From an uncultured Bacilli bacterium (GTDB lineage Bacteria > Bacillota_I > Bacilli_A > RF39 > UBA660), in the NCBI GenBank assembly GCA_934090775.1, contig CAKOKF010000001.1, forward strand, positions 1 through 40,480: 40,480 nt of DNA. Direction: 5' to 3'. The notes below the pieces were generated by a model that saw only the letters and a list, made by a program, of their open reading frames with translations, searched no databases and had not been told where the DNA came from. Each line of letters opens with the position of its first letter. Positions within the stretch are counted from its first letter, which is position 1. This document shows positions 1 through 7,064 of the stretch, piece by piece. The position numbers were made by a program, and so were the translations under genes.

Positions 1-30
1 CGATCAAAAAGTATTTCAGGAATTTTTAGA

Positions 31-936
31 TTAAGTAGGCTTAACAACCTGCTTTTTTAAATGTTTATTATAATAATTATTTAAAATATCTTCCAAAGTT
101 ACCTTAAAATCCAATAATATATCTTGACTACTCATACTAAAAATAGGATTTAAGACGCCATTTATCGTAAGTGGAATATTATTATCTTTTAAATACTCTA
201 TTTTACTAATAAACTCAATATAAGAGATTCTTTTTATTATTTTATCATTTAATTTTGTATCAATTCCGTATTGATTGCATATTTTTTCAATTGCTTTCCT
301 ATTTTCTTTAGTTGGCCATACCAAACCCATTTTCGTTAAAATTAAAGCATTTTCACTCAAAGGATTAACCAAATGTCTAAAATTACTTAACCACCTAGAC
401 AAATTAAATTGACCTCCTTCAGTAAAAGTATAGCCATCAATAGTCGTAAAATTATAGGGAACTTGTAAATTACCATAATGTTTATAATATGCTAAAAGAT
501 AAGGATATGTCTCATCAAAAGATACTTGAATTTTTCAAATCATGCCGATTTTATTTAACAGTTTTATTTCTTCTGGCTCTAATTTTTGTTTACAAGTTCT
601 CCCATTGTCAGGATTAGTATTATTCTTATATTTTTTTCGTTGTGAATTTATCCAGTTGCCAAGGTTAACTAGATTGCCTTGGATATCATAATAAGCATAG
701 TGCTGGTACCTTTAAATTTTTAAACTTTTCATGATATTTTTTAGCTTCTCTATACACCATCATCCAGGTATATTTAGTTTTCCCAAACTCTTTAATTTTA
801 ATAAATTCTAGGGCCTTTATTTGTTCAGTAGATAAACTTTTTTCTATTCTAAATATTTAATTTTATTTTGTACAAGCCAATCATAAGCACTAAATTTTTC
901 TCCATTAGGAAGTATTAACTTTTGGTTTTTGGGCAT
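31..936 (-). pseudogene. Decayed HA-repeat protein (paralogue 3)
   Basis: This is a broken gene of the helicase-associated (HA) repeat family, rebuilt from three reading frames. It starts at the ATG at 934-936 (MPKNQKLILPNGEKF...) and meets TAG at 844-846. It resumes in another frame (SLSTEQIKALEF...KFKNLKVP), shifts again near 705-712, then continues (NLVNLGNWINSQRKKY...LLNKIGMI). There is an in-frame TGA at 535-537 before it runs to TAA at 31-33. About 2.5 HA repeats are recognisable from their W-x-x-QR-K and Leu-rich motifs. The last ~90 residues match the C-terminal tail of the intact paralogue at 1472-3241 (NIPLTINGVLNP against GLPLTIENKLNP). The 3' open frame (31-402) lacks its own ribosome site and is probably only a remnant. 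The original start could lie upstream of 936, since no Shine-Dalgarno is visible there. Confidence 0.75.
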
Positions 937-989
937 TATTAAACTTTGATTCTAGGCTTTAAATTCTAGAACATATTATATTTAAGCTA

Positions 990-1475
990 CTAAACTCTTT
1001 CATCATAAGCGAGCCAATCAATACCTAAATCTTCAAGCATTTTAATTTTTTCATCGCTTAAACGCCATTTATTATATTTAGTTTTAGCTGTTCCTTGAGC
1101 ATTTTTATAATTGTCTTTTTGATTAGCAAGCCATCTACCTAAATGTATCTCTTTACCATCAATAATTAATTTATAACCAGGTTTAATATTAATATTATTA
1201 TTTTTATCCTTATAATCTTTAACTAAATTATACATAAAAAGCCAATTATCATCTAAAGAATTCCAAGAAATTTTTAAATTAGAGAAAGCCTCAATTTCTC
1301 TAGGGCTTAATATTCCTCTTCAATATTTTTGTCTCAATGAATTAACAAAGTAGCCAAGAGGAAATATTGTTCCATCATAAAGAGTTACTTTATAATTAAT
1401 GGGAACATTTATATTTTTATGTTGAAAATAATAATTCATTAACAAATCACTATATAAATTTAAATCGTATTTCAT
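990..1475 (-). pseudogene. HA-repeat protein interrupted by one TGA (paralogue 2)
   Basis: Translation from the ATG at 1473-1475 gives 161 codons with a single internal stop, TGA at 1320-1322, in the context LRQKY-stop-RGILSP. Apart from that stop it holds two HA-type repeats. The first has VPINYKV, DGTIFPLGYFVNSLRQKY and LSPREIEAF. The second has IKPGYKLIIDGKEIHLGRW, LANQKDNY and LSDEKIKMLEDLGIDW. The start has a good ribosome site (AGGAGA, 5 bases upstream), and its ATG overlaps the TGA stop of the intact paralogue as ATGA, so it was built for translational coupling. The 3' piece (990-1235) could restart at an internal Met, but no ribosome site is seen there. I infer a recent nonsense mutation, since the rest of the frame is intact. 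Confidence 0.75.
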
Positions 1476-3241
1476 CGAGTTCTCCTAACTAAATTAAGTC
1501 GATTTTGATATTTTTCCATCACATCTTCTAACTTTATAGATTCATTTTCTGTAGATGGTAAAATATCGTTAATAATAATAGGATTTAATTTGTTTTCTAT
1601 AGTCAAAGGTAGACCATTATCTTTGCAATAACATATCATAGCATTCATAATTAAAGTAGAACGAGTATCTAATATTTCTTTATTAACATAAGCCGAAAGA
1701 CCATAATGTTCAAAGAGTAAGACATTATTAAAATGATTTTCTTCTCTATCCCATATCATGCCAATTTTATCTAAAAGATTAATTTTCTCTGGTGTTAAAT
1801 TACCTTTTACACGATCTTTCTTTTGTCTATTTAACCAATTCCATAATCTTTTCTTAGCAGGATCTTTTTGAATTTCTGATTTTGCGACTACATATAAATA
1901 GTGATGTTCTTCAAAGTATCTAACAGCATCTTGATAATTTTCTTGCCATTGAACCTCGTTAATATCCCAATCAGTTTCAAGTTCATTTAACTTACTCGCT
2001 TTATCATCACTTAAGCCAATAACATTATGTCTATTTCTTTGATTTCTTAGCCAATAGCCTGGCGCTAAAGAAACTCCACCATCAGTAGTAACATGATAAT
2101 CTTTTGGAATTGCTAAAGTATGATTTTGTTCTTTATATTTTTTAACTTCTTCTAAATTTAGTTGCCATAAATCTTTGGTAGTTAGTCCTTTTTTCCAAAT
2201 CATTTTAATATCATCTAAAGCTTGGATTTGCTCTGGAAATAGTTTATTTTGACGGCGATTTTGACGTTGCTCATGAATCCAACTTCCAAGATGAACAGTT
2301 TCGCCATAATAACCTACTACGTCTTTAGTTTCTACTAAATCTAAATTTTCAAACTTTTTAAAATATTTATAGGCTACAGCATATTTATAGCACCATCTTT
2401 CTTGGATAAGTATTTCTTCTACTTTAGGTGGTAATATTTCCATCACAGAATTATTTTTAACAGCTTGAATCCATCGCATGCAATTATGATAGCGAATAAC
2501 CGTTAGATAAGTAGAATGATTTTCATCAATAGTAATATCAATTCCTTTTAAAGCAGTGATTTGTTCATTAAACAAACTCTTATTTAACCCTGCTTTTATC
2601 TGTGTTCGTAACCACGTCCCTATTTTTACATCATCACCATAATAATCTCTAATAATTATTTTACTATTTATAAGTGGTTTTTTAGTTTGCAAATAGCAAG
2701 TATAAACTAAACTATAATAATACCACCAACAATCACCAAGTCCCAATTTTGATTTGGTTTGAGGCAAAATTTCCTTAATTGTGTTGTTAGCTAATGCCTG
2801 TAACCATTTTTGAGATGTTGTTGAATCAACCGTAACAGCATTTTGCATTCTATTTTGAATGTCTTTAATAGCAAAGACTTGATATTTATTTAACTTTTTT
2901 TGTTCAATCAATTGAATTTGTTGAATAAACCAATTTTCAGCCAAAAATGGTTCATTATAATAGCCTAACATTGCCTGACTTTTAGGAGCATTATTATTTT
3001 CATTTGTTAGTAAAAGTTTCTTCACTAATGCAAAATTATACCACCATATCTCAAAGAAATCTAATTCCTCTTTAGTAGCTGGTAATATATCTTCAACTTT
3101 ATTATTTTCAATAGCCATTAACCATTTTTTCGCAACAAATTCTTGTTTTTGACGATTTATGCTGGCAATATTTTGTGATAAACCTCTATCATTATCCGCT
3201 AACAATAAAATATCACCTTTCATATTAGTACTACTGTTCAT
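1472..3241 (-). CDS. Multi-repeat helicase-associated (HA) domain protein, 589 aa
   Basis: The protein consists almost entirely of repeats resembling the helicase-associated domain (HA), but no helicase motor is present. Two typical HA units lie at about residues 359-424 and 432-496, with W-L-x-x-QR and LS/LT-x-E-K-x-x-L motifs. Three longer divergent units lie at about 40-127, 146-237 and 257-345. Each longer unit begins with a W(L/I)xAxxNNxxxEILP segment followed by a Trp-rich helix. A C-terminal module (about 500-589) is shared with paralogue 3. The start chosen is the ATG at 3239-3241, because GGGGAG lies 6 bases upstream; a longer in-frame start has no ribosome site. The protein has no signal peptide or membrane segment and is rich in Lys and Trp, so nucleic-acid binding is plausible. 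The true function is unknown. It is the only intact member of a three-gene array. Confidence 0.85.
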   Translation of the reverse strand: MNSSTNMKGDILLLADNDRGLSQNIASINRQKQEFVAKKWLMAIENNKVEDILPATKEELDFFEIWWYNFALVKKLLLTNENNNAPKSQAMLGYYNEPFLAENWFIQQIQLIEQKKLNKYQVFAIKDIQNRMQNAVTVDSTTSQKWLQALANNTIKEILPQTKSKLGLGDCWWYYYSLVYTCYLQTKKPLINSKIIIRDYYGDDVKIGTWLRTQIKAGLNKSLFNEQITALKGIDITIDENHSTYLTVIRYHNCMRWIQAVKNNSVMEILPPKVEEILIQERWCYKYAVAYKYFKKFENLDLVETKDVVGYYGETVHLGSWIHEQRQNRRQNKLFPEQIQALDDIKMIWKKGLTTKDLWQLNLEEVKKYKEQNHTLAIPKDYHVTTDGGVSLAPGYWLRNQRNRHNVIGLSDDKASKLNELETDWDINEVQWQENYQDAVRYFEEHHYLYVVAKSEIQKDPAKKRLWNWLNRQKKDRVKGNLTPEKINLLDKIGMIWDREENHFNNVLLFEHYGLSAYVNKEILDTRSTLIMNAMICYCKDNGLPLTIENKLNPIIINDILPSTENESIKLEDVMEKYQNRLNLVRRTR

Positions 3242-3270
3242 AAAAACTCCCCTTCTTTTAACGTAGAAAT

Positions 3271-3299
3271 ATCCTACCACTTTTATTTACAAAATGCAA
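3271..3299 (-). promoter_or_regulatory. Predicted promoter of the HA-repeat gene
   Basis: On the minus strand TTGCAT (3294-3299) and TAGGAT (3271-3276) are separated by 17 bases and lie about 30 bases upstream of the start codon. A weak GTAG/CTAC inverted repeat overlaps the -10 region. The -10 match is only moderate. Confidence 0.4.
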
Positions 3300-3317
3300 A
3301 TTATTTTTTATCAAAAT

Positions 3318-3348
3318 TAAAAAAATATTCTATTTCTAGAATATTTTT
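3318..3348 (-). terminator. Rho-independent terminator of ileS
   Basis: Minus-strand hairpin with arms AAAAATATTC / GAATATTTTT (3339-3348 and 3321-3330), an 8-base loop and a following T run. It lies 11 bases past the ileS stop and separates ileS from the HA genes. Confidence 0.75.
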
Positions 3349-3358
3349 CCTATAAAAT

Positions 3359-6300
3359 CTATTTTTTACTTATTTCTAAGGTACAATCTTCGCCATTAAT
3401 ATCATAATGATTACTAGTTTCTTCTAAAATTAAAGCATCAGCTAAAGTTTCTTGCTTAATAAATTTATCAAATTTAGTAAAACATTTCTTTATTTTTTCA
3501 TTACCATTATATAAAACTTTAATATGATCTTGAATATCTAAATCCATTTCTTTACGCATATTTTGTAATTTAGAAACAACTTCTCTAGCCATCCCTTCAA
3601 GCAATAATTCATCAGTCAAAGTTGTATCTAAAATAACAAAGTCACGACCATTCATAGCAACATCAAAGCCTTCTTTAGCTTCAATCCTAACATCTATCAT
3701 CTCATTAGTAATATCTAAATCTTTATTTAAGAAAGTAACAGTTAATGTTTCTTTATTATTTAGCTTTAACTTATCCTCTTCACCTAAATTTAATAATAAA
3801 TCTTGATAAGCTTTAATATCTTTGCCAAACATAGCGCCAGCTACTCTAAAATTAGGTTTAATAGTCAAATTCATATATTTACCCAAATCTTTAGTAAACT
3901 CTAAAGTTTTGACATTTAATTCTTCCGTAATCAGATCAGTTAAATCTCCTAGTAATTCTTCTAATTTGCCATCAATAATAACAGTAGCAAGAGGAATTCT
4001 TACCTTTATCTTACTATCTTCTCTAGCATTACGTCCTAAAGAAATTAAGTCTCTTACTTTATCCATTTTCTCTTCAATATTTATATTAATATATTCTTCA
4101 TTAACTACTGGATAATTGCTTAAATGAACTGACTCCTCATTAGTTAAGTTGCGATACATTTCTTCAGAAAGATAAGGTACTATTGGTGCAATAAGTTTAG
4201 ATAAACCAACTAAAACATCATAAGTAGTCTTATAAACTGCCTTTTTACTAGTTGTTAACTCACTAGCCCAGAAACGGTTACGATTACGACGAATATACCA
4301 ATTAGATAAATCTTCGCAAACAAAATCAGTTAAATAATGAACAACTTTATTTAAATCATATTCATCAAAAGACGCTCTAACATTTTTAACTAAAGTATTA
4401 TATTTAGAAAGTAACCATTTATCAATTAGATCTAATTCTTCGTATTTAACATCACATAAGTTAGTATCAATCTTATCAGCATTAGCATACATAACAAAGA
4501 AATTATAAGTATTCTTAAGTGGATTAAAGAACTTAGAGTGTACTTCTTTTAAACCGTCGAATGAGAACTTAAGAGGTGTCCATACTGGCGAAACATAAGG
4601 TAAATAGAATCTTACTTCATCAGCACCAAATTCTTCAATAGTCTTAAAAGGTTCAACAATATTGCCACGAGATTTACTCATCTTCTTACCTTCACCATCT
4701 AAAAGTAAATCATTTACTAAAACATTACGATAAGGAGCACGTCCCATAACAAATGTAGAAATTACTATTAATGTATAGAACCAACCTCTTGTTTGATCAA
4801 TTCCTTCACAAATAAAGTCAGCTGGAAATTGAGTTTCAAATAATTCCTTATTTTCAAATGGATAATGATATTGAGCAAATGGCATTGAACCAGAGTCAAA
4901 CCAACAGTCTAAAACATCAGGAATACGTTCCATAACGCCACCACACTTTGGGCAAGTTAAATGAACAGTATCAATGTATGGCTTATGTAGATCAAAGTCT
5001 TCTGGCAATTTTTCGATACTACGATTTCTTAATTCTTCAATACTTCCTAACATTTCATTATGACCACAACTACATTTAAAGAATGGAATTGGTGAACCCC
5101 AAAAACGACTACGAGAAATATTCCAGTCTTTAGCATTACTTAACCAATTAGCAAATCGCTTTTCTCCAACATAATCAGGATACCAATTTACTTCTTTATT
5201 AGCCTCTACTAACTTATCTTTAAACGCTGATACCTTAATATAATAACTAGGCATTGTGTAATAAATAAGTGGTGTATGGCATCTCCAACAATGTGGATAA
5301 TCATGAGTTATCTTTTGTTTTCTAAAGAGCTTATTATTTTCTTTTAAATAAGTAACAACATCATCAGTACAATCGAAAACAAACTTACCAGCCCATGGTC
5401 CTTCCGTATAACAACCATCTTTACCAACTGGATTAACGATTGGAACACCATATTTATTACATACGTTAGCATCATCAACACCGAAAGCCCCAGCTATATG
5501 GACAATACCAGTACCATCAGATGCTGTAACATAATCATCACACATAACAAAGAAAGCTTTGCCATCAACATTTATTTCCGGTATTAGTTGTTCATATTCC
5601 GTAAATTCTAAATTCTTACCCTTAAATTTTTCCAAAATTTCAACTTCTTTGTCTTGGAAAACATTAGCAATTAAACTTTCCGCAACGACATACTTAGTAC
5701 CATCTACTAAAACTTTTACATAATCCATTTTTGGATTAACACATAATCCAACATTCGCTAGTAAAGTCCAAGGTGTTGTTGTCCAAGCTAGAAAATAAGT
5801 ATCACTATTTTTTATTTTAAATGGTACATATAAAGTAGTTGCTGACTCCGATACATATTCCTGAGCAACTTCATGAGTAGCAAGACCAGTACCACAGTGA
5901 GGACAATATGGAACTACTCTAGTTCCTTCATAGAAATATCCCTCTTCAAAAAATTTCTTTAAAATCCACCATTCTGTTTCAATATACTCATTTTTATAAG
6001 TTAAATATGGATGATCAACATCAATAAATTGTCCCATTTTACTAGTAAGTCTTGTAAAAGCAGCTTCATTTTCAGCTACACTATTACGGCACTCTTGATT
6101 AAATTTATCAACGCCAAGTTCTAAGATTTCTTTCTTTGAAGAAATTCCTAATTTTTTCTCAACATGATTTTCAATAGGTAGACCATGAGTATCCCAACCT
6201 ACTTTTCTTAACACTTTTTTACCATTCATGGCATGATATTTACAAATTGAATCTTTTAAATTCTTAGCAACCATATGATGAAGTCCTGGAAAACCATTAG

Positions 6301-6454
6301 CAAACGCTGGTCCATCATAAAAAACAAAATTATCACAATCATTATGAACTTCATTTTGGCGATTTAAAATATTAACGATGCCACCCCAACTTTGTAAAAT
6401 GTCATTTTCAACAACACTAGTTGGTCTTTTGTCTAAATTTTTAAAATTTTTCAT
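3359..6454 (-). CDS. ileS: Isoleucyl-tRNA synthetase, type 2 (IleRS2-like)
   Basis: This class I aminoacyl-tRNA synthetase charges tRNA-Ile with isoleucine in the cytoplasm. The 1031-residue protein has the HIGH-equivalent GLHH at residues 57-60, GWDTHGLPIE near 87-96, the WTTTPWTL editing-domain entry near 224-231, and KMSKS at 591-595. Internal Cys clusters occur at about 184-187, 389-392, 461-463 and 501-504. The PAFANGFPGLHH segment and THGLPIE follow the eukaryote-like IleRS2 lineage rather than the IleRS1 usual in Bacillus; IleRS2 is known to tolerate mupirocin. The ATG at 6452-6454 is preceded by GGAGGAG, and the longer in-frame start is rejected because it lies inside the T-box terminator. 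The gene is single, with its own promoter, T-box and terminator. Confidence 0.97.
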   Translation of the reverse strand: MKNFKNLDKRPTSVVENDILQSWGGIVNILNRQNEVHNDCDNFVFYDGPAFANGFPGLHHMVAKNLKDSICKYHAMNGKKVLRKVGWDTHGLPIENHVEKKLGISSKKEILELGVDKFNQECRNSVAENEAAFTRLTSKMGQFIDVDHPYLTYKNEYIETEWWILKKFFEEGYFYEGTRVVPYCPHCGTGLATHEVAQEYVSESATTLYVPFKIKNSDTYFLAWTTTPWTLLANVGLCVNPKMDYVKVLVDGTKYVVAESLIANVFQDKEVEILEKFKGKNLEFTEYEQLIPEINVDGKAFFVMCDDYVTASDGTGIVHIAGAFGVDDANVCNKYGVPIVNPVGKDGCYTEGPWAGKFVFDCTDDVVTYLKENNKLFRKQKITHDYPHCWRCHTPLIYYTMPSYYIKVSAFKDKLVEANKEVNWYPDYVGEKRFANWLSNAKDWNISRSRFWGSPIPFFKCSCGHNEMLGSIEELRNRSIEKLPEDFDLHKPYIDTVHLTCPKCGGVMERIPDVLDCWFDSGSMPFAQYHYPFENKELFETQFPADFICEGIDQTRGWFYTLIVISTFVMGRAPYRNVLVNDLLLDGEGKKMSKSRGNIVEPFKTIEEFGADEVRFYLPYVSPVWTPLKFSFDGLKEVHSKFFNPLKNTYNFFVMYANADKIDTNLCDVKYEELDLIDKWLLSKYNTLVKNVRASFDEYDLNKVVHYLTDFVCEDLSNWYIRRNRNRFWASELTTSKKAVYKTTYDVLVGLSKLIAPIVPYLSEEMYRNLTNEESVHLSNYPVVNEEYININIEEKMDKVRDLISLGRNAREDSKIKVRIPLATVIIDGKLEELLGDLTDLITEELNVKTLEFTKDLGKYMNLTIKPNFRVAGAMFGKDIKAYQDLLLNLGEEDKLKLNNKETLTVTFLNKDLDITNEMIDVRIEAKEGFDVAMNGRDFVILDTTLTDELLLEGMAREVVSKLQNMRKEMDLDIQDHIKVLYNGNEKIKKCFTKFDKFIKQETLADALILEETSNHYDINGEDCTLEISKK

Positions 6455-6484
6455 ACATTCTCCTCCTCTATATGATAAAAAAAG

Positions 6485-6684
6485 AAAAAATCCCATAACA
6501 TAAGGACGAATCACCGCGGTACCACCTTATTTTATGAGATATCATACACTCTTACTTTTAACGCAAGTTAAACGGCTTTAAGCACATCAAAAAGTGATTC
6601 AAAATAAACTAATTTATTGCCTTTCACCAAACGACAACTCTCTTTAAAATATCATTTATTTTCGTCTTTTTTCATCTGATTTAC
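6485..6684 (-). promoter_or_regulatory. T-box leader of ileS
   Basis: This is a tRNA-sensing transcription attenuator. The conserved T-box core AAGGTGGTACCGCG lies at about 6514-6528 on the minus strand. The competing terminator uses a CTCATAAAATAAGG-type arm pairing with CCTTATGTTATGGG, followed by TTTTTT at 6485-6490. Within stem I the codon-like triplet ATC (6596-6598), in the context GAATCAC, fits an isoleucine specifier. Uncharged tRNA-Ile would favour the antiterminator and raise ileS expression. Confidence 0.93.
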
Positions 6685-6690
6685 TGCTTC

Positions 6691-6719
6691 ATTATACATC
6701 AAGTATTTTATTCTTGCAA
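6691..6719 (-). promoter_or_regulatory. Promoter of the ileS T-box transcript
   Basis: TTGCAA (6714-6719) and TATAAT (6691-6696) are separated by 17 bases on the minus strand. The predicted start is near 6684, giving a leader of about 230 bases. Confidence 0.85.
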
Positions 6720-6833
6720 GCATTTTAATATTGCGATTAAATAAATTTCTAACTTTCCATTTTCCTAATTACGGAAAGTTAATCCTAAAAAACTACTATT
6801 TACTTATTAATATATACAGTATAATACATATTA

Positions 6834-6920
6834 TTACTTAGAAAATATGACCACGCTAAGGAGTGACCAAACTAATATGCTTTTATTTTTTACTTTTCCA
6901 ATCTTCTTTAAATTTTTCAT
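6834..6920 (-). CDS. Possible 28-aa membrane peptide
   Basis: This is a speculative small gene in the spacer between ileS and the calcium ATPase. It reads MKNLKKIGKVKNKS followed by a hydrophobic stretch (ILVWSLLSVVIF) and SK-stop, i.e. a basic head and one membrane helix. It is preceded by a five-codon frame (ATG at 6931-6933, MIKLL) whose TGA overlaps its ATG as ATGA. GAGGTGA lies about 12 bases before that first ATG, so the arrangement resembles translational coupling. A chance frame cannot be excluded in such AT-rich sequence. The rest of the 6720-7064 spacer holds only the ATPase promoter and an AACTTTCC/GGAAAGTT inverted repeat at about 6750-6780. Confidence 0.22.
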   Translation of the reverse strand: MKNLKKIGKVKNKSILVWSLLSVVIFSK

Positions 6921-6996
6921 AGTAATTTTATCATTTTTTAATTAATCACCTCTACTATAAATTTGAACTCTTACAACCAAATTATATAATTACTGC

Positions 6997-7024
6997 TTCA
7001 AATTTATTTGAATTATGTTACAAT
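6997..7024 (+). promoter_or_regulatory. Predicted promoter of the calcium ATPase
   Basis: TTCAAA (6997-7002) and TACAAT (7019-7024) are separated by 16 bases. A perfect inverted repeat TCAAAT-TT-ATTTGA (6998-7011) overlaps the -35 box and could be an operator. Confidence 0.45.
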
Positions 7025-7064
7025 TAAATTAAAACAATAATTATAGTAAGGAGCATGCATAAAA

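Noticed and set aside
34..58. Plus-strand hairpin with T run (AGTAGG/CCTGCT, then TTTTT)
   Set aside because: It lies within the end of the decayed HA gene, has a 6-base stem with one G-U pair, and no plus-strand gene ends before it.
535..1322. TGA read as tryptophan (code 4)
   Set aside because: ATGA or TGATG overlaps at lspA/rluD, ybeY/era and vanZ/ybeY, and a TGA inside the phosphomannomutase terminator, show that TGA is a stop; core genes are full length without TGA readthrough.
1472..3241. HA repeats as TPR or CRISPR-associated repeats
   Set aside because: The period and Trp/Gln-Arg motifs match HA repeats, not 34-residue TPRs, and there are no DNA direct repeats or spacers.
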